64,000 nt of DNA, taken from Streptococcaceae bacterium (GTDB lineage: Bacteria > Bacillota > Bacilli > Lactobacillales > Streptococcaceae). Positions within the stretch are counted from its first letter, which is position 1, and each line of letters starts with the position of its first letter. Location: NCBI GenBank assembly GCA_022484805.1, contig JAKVKP010000004.1, forward strand, positions 1 to 64,000. The letters run 5' to 3'. A program made the translations under genes and the position numbers. Of the stretch, positions 6,666 to 15,178 are shown one piece after another. Below the pieces are notes generated by a model. It had not been told where the DNA came from. It ran no database searches and saw only the letters and a program-made list of their open reading frames with translations.

Positions 6666-6785
6666 TCAAATGATGATTTCTTTAGAGTGGGAGGTATTGA
6701 TTACAAATGGACTGGAACGTGGTACAATTGGAAACGAGATGGTGTCGGTTCAGTAGATGAAAGTACGGGTAATCAGCAAGAATGA
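6615..6785 (+). pseudogene. 3' remnant of an unknown gene ahead of the small-protein cluster
   Basis: A plus-strand open frame with no good start that ends DYKWTGTWYNWKRDG...GNQQE, stopping at 6783-6785. It overlaps the next start (ATGA), as in a translationally coupled operon, so it looks like the end of a real upstream gene whose 5' part has been replaced. Its first ~50 nt overlap the oppositely oriented toxin-like fragment, placing a rearrangement junction near 6615-6680. Aromatic-rich; no family recognised. Confidence 0.4.
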
Positions 6786-7228
6786 GTAATCCTGATGTAT
6801 CAACAAAAAATTATAATTTTGATAATTTAAATTTATTGAATAACAATTCATTAGATCTATCCAAACAACAAATTAATAAGTCTGGTAGAGAGACAACAGT
6901 AATATCATTTTTAAGATTTGATAGTTTTAGTTATGCAACTAGTAAGGATTATGCACGTTCTACTCAACGCTCAAGACACAATAGCAATACCACAAGTAAT
7001 CCAAGAAAGTCTTTCGTTGCACAAGGTATAGGAACGGCAGTCGCAGTAGCTGCTCTTGCTTTCGCCCAAGCAGTTCCATTTGTTAATTTATTAGTAGATG
7101 GCCTCGCTGCATCAGGAATAATTGGAGGTGCCATTGACCTCGCAACACTTGTACCAGAATTACTTGGTTATGTTACAATAGATAATTCACTTCGTATTAA
7201 CTATGCTCGTTGTGCAACCCATGATTAA
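6782..7228 (+). CDS. Small protein with Gly/Ala-rich hydrophobic region, possibly bacteriocin-like
   Basis: 148 residues. Residues 1-35 are Asn-rich and polar, ~40-77 are basic and Ser/Arg/Asn-rich (YARSTQRSRHNSNT), and ~78-133 form a long Gly/Ala/Val-rich hydrophobic segment with small-residue spacing (GIGTAVAVAALAFA, GLAASGIIGGAID), enough for two helices. One cysteine at 144. No family recognised. A pore-forming or bacteriocin-type peptide with a leader, or a membrane partner of a lost upstream protein, would fit; neither is shown. It overlaps the preceding remnant by ATGA and precedes two small membrane proteins by 14 nt. Confidence 0.5.
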   Translation: MSNPDVSTKNYNFDNLNLLNNNSLDLSKQQINKSGRETTVISFLRFDSFSYATSKDYARSTQRSRHNSNTTSNPRKSFVAQGIGTAVAVAALAFAQAVPFVNLLVDGLAASGIIGGAIDLATLVPELLGYVTIDNSLRINYARCATHD

Positions 7229-7242
7229 GAGAGAATAATATT

Positions 7243-7620
7243 ATGAAAAAAATTAACCAAATTTATTGTATAACTGTATTTCTAATATTATGTGAGGTAG
7301 CTTTTATAATTGTGTCATACAAATATTTAAAATTATTTGGTGATTTTAGTGTTTTAGAAGTCTTTATTTCATGTATTGTAGGATTTTCTTTTGGATTAAC
7401 GACAAATTTTGTTAGAAAAGGATTAGAATTAACTAGTACTATCAATAATTCATCTTTTATAAAATTTATAAATTATATTTCTTTATTTATTTTTGGTTTA
7501 TTATTAATATTCAGACATGTACTTTTTATACACATTCTTTATACTGCATTTACCGGATTTTTATTATCAATTAGTTTTCTTATAATAAAATATAGAAAAC
7601 TAATTTACAAGAATGATTAA
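7243..7620 (+). CDS. Small four-helix membrane protein, immunity-like (A)
   Basis: 125 residues with four predicted membrane helices (about 6-27, 36-55, 72-92 and 96-114) and a basic tail. It is related to the downstream 132-residue protein: both carry a loop of the pattern N(F/S)(V/I)RK(G/A) followed by a short polar stretch and K.I. at the next helix. A ribosome binding site (GAGAG) precedes the ATG. Small paralogous membrane proteins after a hydrophobic peptide gene are typical of bacteriocin immunity, but this is inference from arrangement only. Confidence 0.5.
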   Translation: MKKINQIYCITVFLILCEVAFIIVSYKYLKLFGDFSVLEVFISCIVGFSFGLTTNFVRKGLELTSTINNSSFIKFINYISLFIFGLLLIFRHVLFIHILYTAFTGFLLSISFLIIKYRKLIYKND

Positions 7621-7622
7621 AA

Positions 7623-7745
7623 ATGTTATTTATAGAAGTAGCAAATGGCGGTGGAAGTTCTGTTTCACCTGCCTCCTTAGCTCTAATCGTATATCATTAT
7701 TTTATGAGTGTAGTATCAATTCGTATGAATTTTATAGGTGCGTGA
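7623..7745 (+). CDS. 40-residue ORF between the two membrane proteins
   Basis: Begins 3 nt after the upstream stop and ends directly before the next start (TGA then ATG with no gap). The peptide is MLFIEVANGGGSSVSPA... with a hydrophobic centre and a Met/Arg-containing tail. The Gly-Gly-Gly near residue 9-11 recalls double-glycine leaders, but the leader would be very short. No good ribosome binding site is visible, so it depends on coupling. The exact packing argues it is real; the sequence alone does not prove it. Confidence 0.35.
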   Translation: MLFIEVANGGGSSVSPASLALIVYHYFMSVVSIRMNFIGA

Positions 7746-8144
7746 ATGAATAATAATTATATAAATCAACAAATAAAAAAATTAAAATTTAGTGAAGTTG
7801 TATTAATATTATTAATAATAATTGTTTTAACTAATGGTTATAAAGATGGTGGCATTAAATTGTTATTAACGATGCTATCAATTTCATTTTTATCAATAAT
7901 AGTTTGTAAATCAACAAATTCTATTAGAAAAGCATTTAATCTACAAACAATAATAGATAAATCTCGTATTTTAAAGATAATTTATTGGCTTATCATTATG
8001 GTAGTATTATTCCTATCAGTTATTTTATTAGGATTGAGTAAAGGTAGTCATGCTATCCTAGATGTTCTCTCTATTTATATGTTTTCTTTTGGAATTACAA
8101 TTATAAATTTTAGCATTTCAACCTATGAAGGCAATCGTAATTAA
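7746..8144 (+). CDS. Small four-helix membrane protein, immunity-like (B)
   Basis: 132 residues; polar, lysine-rich N-terminus then four predicted helices (about 17-30, 37-53, 75-96 and 104-124). Related to the 125-residue protein upstream, sharing the N(S/F)(I/V)RK(A/G) loop and the layout of helices, so the two are probably an old duplication. It is the last gene of the plus-strand cluster and is followed by a terminator. Family not recognised. Confidence 0.5.
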   Translation: MNNNYINQQIKKLKFSEVVLILLIIIVLTNGYKDGGIKLLLTMLSISFLSIIVCKSTNSIRKAFNLQTIIDKSRILKIIYWLIIMVVLFLSVILLGLSKGSHAILDVLSIYMFSFGITIINFSISTYEGNRN

Positions 8145-8170
8145 TCTAACAAATTACAAAAAACAACCCC

Positions 8171-8203
8171 AAAAAGACATTTTCAAAATGAAATTGTCTT
8201 TTT
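8171..8203 (+). terminator. Terminator of the plus-strand small-protein cluster
   Basis: AAAAAGACATTTTC (8171-8184) pairs with GAAATTGTCTTTTT (8190-8203) with one mismatch and runs into T residues, 27 bp after the last stop codon. Confidence 0.75.
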
Positions 8204-8247
8204 TATATTTATTATTTGTAATAAATCACTCTAGTTTAAACTTTGAG

Positions 8248-8667
8248 CTACTCGAAGCTGGATACAAATTTTTCTAAATCAGCAATCCCTATTTCTTGCC
8301 AAGGAATAAATTTACTATTTTTTTTATCTAATTTGAATACGAATTTTTTTGACTTCTTTGTAACGATTAATAATTCTAACGCACCAACTCTGTTAATTAA
8401 GTTAATCTTGTCAATTTCTGATTTATCAATAAATATCGTTTTAGTTGGATTAAGACGTGGAGAATATTTACTCCTTTGAATTAACAGTAAACCATTTTCT
8501 TCAATGCTAAGATTATACATGGATAGAAATAGAGCAGCTACACCAAACCTTCTCTGTAAAAAATTACCCTTGTTCATAACCGTAATATTTTTTGAGGTTG
8601 AATTATAGCCAATTTCCTTTTTAAATTGATTGATATAATTTTCGTCATTCCATTTTAATTTAGACAT
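8248..8667 (-). CDS. Hypothetical protein, possible small immunity or PH-like protein
   Basis: 139 residues, soluble, lysine-rich. The second half has alternating short hydrophobic strands (GLLLIQRSKYS, KTIFIDKSEIDKINLI, LELLIVTKKSKKFVFKL) and a C-terminal helix (IADLEKFVSSF), a pattern seen in PH-like folds, but no family is recognised. A ribosome binding site (AAGGAG) precedes the ATG. It stands alone, facing the plus-strand cluster across terminators, at the edge of the accessory region. Confidence 0.5.
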   Translation of the reverse strand: MSKLKWNDENYINQFKKEIGYNSTSKNITVMNKGNFLQRRFGVAALFLSMYNLSIEENGLLLIQRSKYSPRLNPTKTIFIDKSEIDKINLINRVGALELLIVTKKSKKFVFKLDKKNSKFIPWQEIGIADLEKFVSSFE

Positions 8668-8821
8668 CTTATCTCCTTTTATTTTTCATTCGTCAGGCTA
8701 TATTCTAATTATCTTCGATTGTAAATACAAGCTTAAAATAATAGATGGTTGTTTTCGCTATGAATCAAACTAACCTACTATCTATAATTAGTCACTAGTT
8801 CTCTTTTAGCCGTAACAAAAA

Positions 8822-8849
8822 ATAGACACTTCAAAAACGAAATGTCTAT
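8822..8849 (-). terminator. Terminator of the gls24 operon
   Basis: ATAGACA (8822-8828) with TGTCTAT (8843-8849) and a partly paired loop; the A-run at its left gives a U-tract for leftward transcripts ending at 8874. The stretch 8668-8821 holds nothing else that I can identify. Confidence 0.65.
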
Positions 8850-8873
8850 CCTTTATAAATATATTATTTTCTA

Positions 8874-9413
8874 CTATTCAACTCTAGGTTCTAATTGCTC
8901 TTCCGTTTTATCTTTGGCTTTGCCTGCAGTTTTTGAAACTGTTGATTTTACCTTCTCAGCCTGCTTTGAAGTAACTTCAGCGATACTTTCACCTGCATCA
9001 CCTAATTTATCTTGCACAGTAACTGATTCCTTTTCATATTGTTCTTGAGATTTGATATCAATAACCTTAACATTGACCTCTACAACTTCAAGATTTGTAA
9101 TATATTTAACTTCTTTTACAATCACTTTTTTTATTTCATTATAAATATCTTCAATTTTCTTACCATATTCTGCAACAATGTCCAAATCGACAGCAACTTG
9201 TTTTTTTCCTACTTCTACGTCAATTCCTGAGGTTACATTATCTGTATTAACTAACCTTTCAGTAAGGTTCGAGAAAAAGCCACCGTCAACTGCTAGTAAA
9301 CCATCAATACTCTCTAAAGCAATGCCAATAATCTTTTGAATTACTTTATCATCAAATGTCAATTCACCTTTTACACCTGTTAAAGCTGTTTCTTGCCCAT
9401 TAGTTCTTTCCAT
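8874..9413 (-). CDS. Asp23/Gls24 family envelope stress response protein
   Basis: 179 residues. The N-terminal ~120 residues carry the Asp23/Gls24 domain: GELTFDDKVIQKIIGIALESIDGL, LAVDGG, GIDVEVGKKQVAVDLDIVAEYG and the later VNVKV strand. The tail (about 130-179) is a Lys/Glu/Ala-rich helix. Members are abundant, membrane-associated through AmaP, and induced by alkaline, starvation or envelope stress. It is the last gene of a three-gene operon with DUF2273 and AmaP, 34 bp downstream of the former. Confidence 0.92.
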   Translation of the reverse strand: MERTNGQETALTGVKGELTFDDKVIQKIIGIALESIDGLLAVDGGFFSNLTERLVNTDNVTSGIDVEVGKKQVAVDLDIVAEYGKKIEDIYNEIKKVIVKEVKYITNLEVVEVNVKVIDIKSQEQYEKESVTVQDKLGDAGESIAEVTSKQAEKVKSTVSKTAGKAKDKTEEQLEPRVE

Positions 9414-9447
9414 GTTAATAATCCTCCTCTGTTTATATTAATAATAT

Positions 9448-9639
9448 CTATTTATCTGGAAAATATTTTTCCAGTAAATCACTTCTTTTAAGGTACAAAC
9501 CGAATGACATTCCTAAAACAATCAAAATAATAGCTATAATTGTCTTAAAAAAACCAAAGGTGAAAAAAAGTATTGCCAAAATTAAGCCTAAAATACCGCC
9601 AGCAATTGGCAATATATTGTCTAATAATAATTTTTGCAT
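9448..9639 (-). CDS. DUF2273 small membrane protein of the Gls24 operon
   Basis: 63 residues with two membrane helices separated by a short loop (about 8-25 and 30-48) and a charged C-terminus. This matches DUF2273 proteins, which are constantly found beside amaP and asp23/gls24. Its likely role is in anchoring or organising the envelope stress complex at the membrane. A strong ribosome binding site precedes the ATG; the gene lies 13 bp after amaP. Confidence 0.85.
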   Translation of the reverse strand: MQKLLLDNILPIAGGILGLILAILFFTFGFFKTIIAIILIVLGMSFGLYLKRSDLLEKYFPDK

Positions 9640-9652
9640 CGTTCTCTCCTTT

Positions 9653-10207
9653 TTATTGAACTCGTTTCTTAGAAGATTTTGGTTCTAATTGATTAAAAAT
9701 CACATGAATATCAATTTGATTCGTTATTCCTAAAAAATTTTGAATGTCATTTTTGACTTTATTTGTCAGTTCATTTGTTTTTTCTATGGTGTCACCCTGC
9801 TGCTTCAAATCACCAAATAGCTTAATTTTAATTTTTTTATTTGACAATTTAACCTTGCTTTTTGAAATATCAGCAAAGCTAAATTCTTGAACAGAACTTT
9901 TGACTAGGCCTTCAATTCCTTCTCTTTTTAAAATTAATTTGCCACCAGAGTCTTTTAAAAGAATTTCTGTAAAATTATTTGGTAAAAATAAAATAATTAA
10001 AATTGCGATTAAAGAACAGCATATAAAAAATATACTACTCCAAAATAAGTATATAGGAATCCACTGTCCAATTAGAGGGTAATAAGCAGGATCCATAAAA
10101 TTTAAATTTGCAATATACTGATTGTTTACTAAAACTGAAAATAGGACACTTATCAATAAAATAATCATGATTGTAATAATGATTTTCCATTTTTTTTTCA
10201 TAAACAT
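9653..10207 (-). CDS. amaP: Alkaline shock response membrane anchor protein AmaP
   Basis: About 184 residues from the ATG at 10207 (or 10201): a basic start MFMKKKWKI, two membrane helices (about residues 8-28 and 55-78) and a soluble Asp23-like domain ending in a basic tail. AmaP anchors Asp23 to the membrane. The frame is open upstream to 10351, but those extra ~48 residues are unlike a protein start. The gene leads the amaP-DUF2273-gls24 operon, divergent from the TPM-domain gene. Confidence 0.8.
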   Translation of the reverse strand: MFMKKKWKIIITIMIILLISVLFSVLVNNQYIANLNFMDPAYYPLIGQWIPIYLFWSSIFFICCSLIAILIILFLPNNFTEILLKDSGGKLILKREGIEGLVKSSVQEFSFADISKSKVKLSNKKIKIKLFGDLKQQGDTIEKTNELTNKVKNDIQNFLGITNQIDIHVIFNQLEPKSSKKRVQ

Positions 10208-10456
10208 CAATCCATTCTTTTGTTTGATATAATTTAATGCTAACACTTTTAAAAAAAATAAACAAACATAACAAACTATTTTTATAGTACTAAAAAATTT
10301 TACAAAGCTGAACTTCAGACAAAAATTTATTGGTGTGCAGATATCTCTCATTAAAATTACCTTCCGTCTTTAGACGGATTGAAACATTTATAAAAAACGA
10401 TAAAATTAAATTGTCAAGTTTTTTAAACAGTATCATTATTTGGGAGGTAAGATGCT

Positions 10457-11617
10457 ATGAAAAAATCAGTAATTTTTCTATTTTCTTTTATTTTATTCAT
10501 TTTTGGGGGAGCAAATATTACAAATGCTGAAGCACAAAATTATGTAAATGATCAAGCACATATTTTGTCTGCAGCCGATGAAAAAGAATTAAATAATAAA
10601 TTATCAGAAGTTGCCGAAGCAATAGATAAAAGTGATGGCAAAAATGCTGGTGTTCAATATGCAATATTGACCGTTAATTCAACAAATGGTGCATCAATTG
10701 AAGATTTTGCCAAAAATCAATTCAACGAAAAAGGCATTGGTGATAAATTGAAAAATCGAGGTGTCTTATTTGTAATTGCCGTTTCTGATCATGAATATCG
10801 AATTCAGCTGGGTGATGGCTGGGAAAACAGTCAATATGTTAATGAATCAAATATTGAAGATTATGTTTTTACAGACTCAATTACTGATAGTCTACGTTCC
10901 GAAAGCTATACTCAACCCATTAATTTACTAACCAATAATATGATTGGTTTAATCGGAACTGAAGTGAACTTACCTGATAATTTACAGCCATTTGGGCAAG
11001 CTCAAACACAGCAAATCGAGCAAGATCAAAAAAAACAGGCAGAATTTAATCAAAAGGCTACAGCAGTTGCGAAAGTCGCTATACCAACTTTAATTATTGG
11101 TGGATTGGGAACGGTAGGATTTATTGGTATTAAGCAACGCAGAAGAAAAAAATTAATTCAATATGTTACAAATTTATTCAATTTAGAATATGCCTTTGAT
11201 GAGGACAAAGAAAAGCTAGAAGTACAAGATACTGAACTAGCTGAAGCTTTTGTCGACTCTAAAATGGAGCCAACCAAAGAAAACATTAATAAGTTTTTCA
11301 AAGCATATCAACAAAATTCAAAAAATTATAATCAAGCCGTAAAAAATGGAAAAATTGAGCACCCCAAACGTTATAATAAAAAACAGATTATTTTAGATAT
11401 GACCAGTCGAACAAATGGTTATTATTATAATTCTTGGGCTGGAGATTGGTGGACAACAATGTTACTTTACAATTTAATTAGTGATCATTACTATACACCA
11501 ACCTATGCCGCTTCAATCGCACCTCAAGTCGACTCATCAAGCAATTCTAACGATGATTGGAGTAATTTTGGCGGAGGTGGATTCTCAAGCGGGGGTGGCG
11601 CTTCAGGCAGCTGGTAA
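10457..11617 (+). CDS. TPM-domain surface protein (YgcG-like)
   Basis: 386 residues: signal peptide (MKKSVIFLFSFILFIFGGANITNAEA), a TPM domain over about 28-165 (NYVNDQAHILS...LNNKL, GVLFVIAVSDHEYRIQLGDGWE), a membrane helix near 206-226 and a long C-terminal part ending in a Gly/Ser-rich tail (GGGGFSSGGGASGSW). The last feature is typical of YgcG-type TPM proteins. TPM domains are linked to envelope maintenance and photosystem repair in other groups; the role here is unknown. GGGAGG precedes the ATG. It is divergent from amaP. Confidence 0.85.
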   Translation: MKKSVIFLFSFILFIFGGANITNAEAQNYVNDQAHILSAADEKELNNKLSEVAEAIDKSDGKNAGVQYAILTVNSTNGASIEDFAKNQFNEKGIGDKLKNRGVLFVIAVSDHEYRIQLGDGWENSQYVNESNIEDYVFTDSITDSLRSESYTQPINLLTNNMIGLIGTEVNLPDNLQPFGQAQTQQIEQDQKKQAEFNQKATAVAKVAIPTLIIGGLGTVGFIGIKQRRRKKLIQYVTNLFNLEYAFDEDKEKLEVQDTELAEAFVDSKMEPTKENINKFFKAYQQNSKNYNQAVKNGKIEHPKRYNKKQIILDMTSRTNGYYYNSWAGDWWTTMLLYNLISDHYYTPTYAASIAPQVDSSSNSNDDWSNFGGGGFSSGGGASGSW

Positions 11618-11680
11618 AATGTTCTACAAATTCAAAATGCTATTGAATTTCCAATATCATTAAAAAAATTCAGACATGGC

Positions 11681-11708
11681 AAAACGCACGAAACTAATCG
11701 TGCGTTTT
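11681..11708. terminator. Bidirectional terminator between TPM gene and sorE
   Basis: AAAACGCACGA paired with TCGTGCGTTTT around a short loop, with A and T runs on either side, between the convergent ends of the TPM-domain gene and the sor operon. Confidence 0.85.
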
Positions 11709-11729
11709 ACTGTATTATGATAATTTATT

Positions 11730-12965
11730 TTATTGAATATCAGGATACATCTTTAAAATGTAAGTTTCAGCTTCCTTATTCCAGATACCATCATGTCGTG
11801 CTAAAATTTCGGCTAATTTATTATCCTTCTCAGCCACATCTGCTAATGCAAGTCGTTCAAAATTCTTATGCGTATATACTAGCTTTTTCCCACCGCCAAT
11901 TTCTGGTTGTGATAATGTCGTTTCTGCTAATGAATTCAATCCTAGAATATGCGTTACAACATTTGCCACCTTAACTATACCTGATTCAATCGCTTGAACC
12001 CCCTTGCGCATATCGTCAGTGTTACCACCAGAGGTGCCAACATAGTGTGTAAATGAATAATGAATATCATAAAAATTAATTGGTGCCAAGAACTCCTTAT
12101 TTTGTGGCCCTGCAAAGAAATTTAAACAGCCATCTGCATTTAATAATTTTGAAGCATCTGTGATCAATGGTGCAGCTGGTACTAAAACAAAAACATCATC
12201 ATAGCCGTTACCATCAACAGTTTGCTTTAATGTATCAACCTGATTATCAATATTTTTTGTATTCACAAAGGTAATTTGGGTTTCATCTGTCGATGGATAC
12301 AATTGAGCGGCACGGTCTAGTTTATCCTGATTAATATCCGTAACAACTACATTTTTCGGTTTTATCGGTCCATGTAGTGCATAATCAATTGCCAAGAGAC
12401 CCATTGGACCTGTCCCACCTAAAATTAAAAGATTACCACCTGCTTTGATACCCATTTTATGATTATAGGACCCTTCAATTAAGTGATAATTCGCTTCAAA
12501 CGCACCAATCACACAGGATAATGGCTCTAATAAAGAACCCTCAAAATAAGTTTCACCATTATATGGAATTAAGCAATCTTGCTCAAGGACATCCTTATCA
12601 ATAATAATATATGTAGCATCGCCACCAGTATATGGATAAGAATAGCCTGGGCAGTCAGGTCGGTCGGGCAATTGTAAATTTGCTTGAACCACATATTTTT
12701 GCCCTTCTTGAAATTTATTTTGCCACTTCTTACCAACCTGTAAAATTTCGCCACAAAACTCATGACCAATCATAATTGGATGGTGCGCTAAATCTTTTGG
12801 TGTTTTTTTATGATCTTCACCTTGATTTGCGAGCTTCCATGAGGACATGCAGATACTATCAGTCACTACTGAAGCTAAAATTTCATCATCCTTAATTTCA
12901 GGTAAATCAAATGTTTCTAACCGTAAATCCTTTTTGCCATATAAGCGTACCGCTGTTGTTTTCAT
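11730..12965 (-). CDS. sorE: L-sorbose 1-phosphate reductase
   Basis: About 411 residues; zinc-type medium-chain alcohol dehydrogenase. The catalytic zinc region (SICMSSWKL, then MIGHEFCGEI) and the Rossmann motif (LLILGGTGPMGLLAIDYA) are visible. It reduces L-sorbose 1-phosphate to D-glucitol 6-phosphate, which the first gene of the operon oxidises. Substrate is inferred from operon content: SorC-type regulator, mannose-class PTS and glucitol-6-phosphate dehydrogenase in Klebsiella order. The track start TTG at 12968 is followed by an ATG at 12965 with AGGAGG at proper spacing. Last gene of the operon, 26 bp after the IID gene. Confidence 0.85.
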   Translation of the reverse strand: MKTTAVRLYGKKDLRLETFDLPEIKDDEILASVVTDSICMSSWKLANQGEDHKKTPKDLAHHPIMIGHEFCGEILQVGKKWQNKFQEGQKYVVQANLQLPDRPDCPGYSYPYTGGDATYIIIDKDVLEQDCLIPYNGETYFEGSLLEPLSCVIGAFEANYHLIEGSYNHKMGIKAGGNLLILGGTGPMGLLAIDYALHGPIKPKNVVVTDINQDKLDRAAQLYPSTDETQITFVNTKNIDNQVDTLKQTVDGNGYDDVFVLVPAAPLITDASKLLNADGCLNFFAGPQNKEFLAPINFYDIHYSFTHYVGTSGGNTDDMRKGVQAIESGIVKVANVVTHILGLNSLAETTLSQPEIGGGKKLVYTHKNFERLALADVAEKDNKLAEILARHDGIWNKEAETYILKMYPDIQ

Positions 12966-12991
12966 CAATTAGCCTCCTAATTTCCATTTAA

Positions 12992-13840
12992 TTAACTTAA
13001 AATACCTAAACCATAACCAAGAATCCCAACTGCAAATAAAATAAAGATCAATAAAATTGGGCTCATTTTTTTCTTCAATAAATACATCATTAAGAAAGTC
13101 AAACCAAGTGCTAAAATACCTGGAATCAAATCATCCAAAATATTTTGAATAGTAGTTACCACTTTCTCTCCCGCAGCATTTTTTGTAGTATAAGCAACTA
13201 ATGAAACATTAATGCTGGTCCATTTAGTTACTAACACACCCATTATGAATAATCCTAAAATTGTTGCACCTTCAGTTAGCTTTGGAAGTAAACTGCCCGA
13301 AAGATTCTTAACAATACCAACACCTTGCTTAAGTCCGTAGGTTAAGCCATACCATTTCAGCGCTAAACGTGCTGCATTGAAAGCAAAGAAGAAGATAATT
13401 GGTCCCAAAATTTGACCATTTAAAGCCATCGAAGCACCTATTGCTGCCAAAATTGGTCTTAGCGTGCCCCAAATTAACGGGTCTCCAACACCACACAACG
13501 GCCCCATTAATCCAATTTTTAAACTGTTGATTGTACCATCGTCAATGTCAGCACCATTCGCTCGTCCCTCTTCCATCGCCATTGTTACACCAATAACTGG
13601 TCCACAGACTGCTGGAGTGACATTAAAGAAGGTTAAATGGCGTTTTAAGGCTGCTGCTTGCTCCTCTTTCGTTTGATATACACGTTTAATTGTCGGAATC
13701 ATATCAACGCAAAATGCCAATGCATGAATTCGTTCATAGTTAAATGAAGCCTGTTGAAAATTGGAATAAATAAAAGTTTGCAATATATCTTTTTTAGTTA
13801 CCTTTTTTGCTAATACAACTGGTGTATTTTCTTCTACCAT
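12992..13840 (-). CDS. sorM: PTS mannose-class (sorbose) EIID component
   Basis: About 282 residues, family IID of the mannose/sorbose PTS. Typical segments are FNYERIHALAFCVDMIPTIKRVY, the HLTFFNVTP motif, the GPLCGVGDPLIWGTLRPI loop and Gly-rich C-terminal membrane helices. With EIIC it forms the membrane channel that takes up and phosphorylates L-sorbose. The ATG at 13840 is preferred over 13849 because AGAGG abuts the first ATG but is well spaced to the second. Gene symbol follows the Klebsiella operon. Confidence 0.9.
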   Translation of the reverse strand: MVEENTPVVLAKKVTKKDILQTFIYSNFQQASFNYERIHALAFCVDMIPTIKRVYQTKEEQAAALKRHLTFFNVTPAVCGPVIGVTMAMEEGRANGADIDDGTINSLKIGLMGPLCGVGDPLIWGTLRPILAAIGASMALNGQILGPIIFFFAFNAARLALKWYGLTYGLKQGVGIVKNLSGSLLPKLTEGATILGLFIMGVLVTKWTSINVSLVAYTTKNAAGEKVVTTIQNILDDLIPGILALGLTFLMMYLLKKKMSPILLIFILFAVGILGYGLGILS

Positions 13841-13867
13841 TAAACTCATCCTCTCATTCTTTCATTA

Positions 13868-14668
13868 CTAATCTTCTAGCTCATCGTCAGCAAGCTCCGT
13901 ACCCGAATTTGTAATAATAACCTGATTTTTTGCAAAATTTGGATTTAATTGAACATAAATCAACGCAATGATTAAGCCTAATCCGCCAAAGGCTAACAAA
14001 CTGAAATCTAAATAGCCGCCTAAAATAAAGCCAGCAAAGAAGAAGGGCAATAGATATTTGATATACATCATGTTTAAAACCATTGCATAACCAACAACAA
14101 CAATAATGCCACCAGCAACAGCCAATCCACCTGTAACTACCTCCGGAATCGCATCCAACATCTTAGTTACCGCATTCGCATCTACAAAAACCGCGACTAA
14201 GGTCGCTGGAATTGCGACACGCATTGCTTGAAAAATCAGTGCAAAGAAATGAAGAAAAATAATCCTCGAAAAATTGGCCTGCTCAGCTTCCTTATCTGCC
14301 GCATGTTGAATCGCTACGGTGACGGTTCTCACCAACACAGTTAATACCTGACCAGCAACGGCTACTGGTAATGCAATCGCAATCCCTTTTTGAATATCTT
14401 GATGACCAACAACCACCAATATTGTTGAAATAACACTGGCCAGTGCCGAATCGGGGGACTGAGCTGCACCGATATTCATCCAGCCTAAGGCTATCAGCTC
14501 TAGTGTTCCGCCTAAGATAATACCCGTCTTAATATCGCCCAAAATTAAACCAGTGATTGTACATGCGACAATTGGTCGATGCGTTTGAAATTCATCAAGA
14601 ACACTTCCCATTCCAGTAATACTCGACCAAATAAAAATTAAAACGATTTGAATCAATGATAATTCCAT
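13868..14668 (-). CDS. sorA: PTS mannose-class (sorbose) EIIC component
   Basis: 266 residues with multiple membrane helices; EIIC of the mannose/sorbose class: ELSLIQIVLIFIWSSITGMGSVLDEFQTHRP at the start (conserved DEF.THRP), then GLILGDIKTGIILGGTLELIALGWMNIGAAQSPD. These contain the conserved PTS-EIIC_man signature. It pairs with the EIID protein encoded 18 bp downstream. The last residues are an acidic tail (LADDELED). Confidence 0.92.
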   Translation of the reverse strand: MELSLIQIVLIFIWSSITGMGSVLDEFQTHRPIVACTITGLILGDIKTGIILGGTLELIALGWMNIGAAQSPDSALASVISTILVVVGHQDIQKGIAIALPVAVAGQVLTVLVRTVTVAIQHAADKEAEQANFSRIIFLHFFALIFQAMRVAIPATLVAVFVDANAVTKMLDAIPEVVTGGLAVAGGIIVVVGYAMVLNMMYIKYLLPFFFAGFILGGYLDFSLLAFGGLGLIIALIYVQLNPNFAKNQVIITNSGTELADDELED

Positions 14669-14686
14669 ATTGTCTCTCCTTTTTAA

Positions 14687-15178
14687 TTAATTAAATGACA
14701 TACCTGCTAATAATGCATTAAAGTCCTTTGGACTATCCGTTACAACGACACGACAATCTAATTTCACCCCTAAGTCAATTAGCTCTTTAAATGCCGCAAC
14801 ATCCTCTGAAAAAACCGAAATTGCCTTTGTAATCTGAACTCGTCCCTCTTTAAATTGCATACCACCAATATTAATGGTTTCAATTGGCACACCACCTTTT
14901 ACCAAATCCACCACCTCCTGTGGCTTCGTAAATAGATAAAAAACAGTCTCATTTTCGTACTTTGGATTATGATAAACCTTAATTGCCTTCTCGGTAGTCA
15001 AAACATTAACCTTAATACCTGGTGGTGCAGCCTGTTTAACCAAGGTCTTACGAATTTCATCGCTGGCTACCTCATCGCTTGGAATAATAATTCTCTCTGC
15101 ACCAGCCTCTTTTGCCCAAACAGTAGCTACCTGACCATGAATTAATCGATCATCTATTCTTGCTAATTTAATTTTCAT
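14687..15178 (-). CDS. sorB: PTS mannose-class (sorbose) EIIB component
   Basis: 163 residues. KIKLARIDDRLIHGQVATVW is the EIIB phosphorylation-site signature, with the active histidine at residue 14. It receives the phosphate from EIIA and passes it to L-sorbose during uptake. Fused domains are absent, so EIIA and EIIB are separate polypeptides as in the Klebsiella and lactobacillar sorbose systems. The ATG follows the EIIA stop with no gap. Confidence 0.93.
   Translation of the reverse strand: MKIKLARIDDRLIHGQVATVWAKEAGAERIIIPSDEVASDEIRKTLVKQAAPPGIKVNVLTTEKAIKVYHNPKYENETVFYLFTKPQEVVDLVKGGVPIETINIGGMQFKEGRVQITKAISVFSEDVAAFKELIDLGVKLDCRVVVTDSPKDFNALLAGMSFN

Noticed and set aside
8842-9230. 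Plus-strand ORFs opposite gls24
   Set aside because: Antisense to a well-supported Gls24 gene and lacking start signals.
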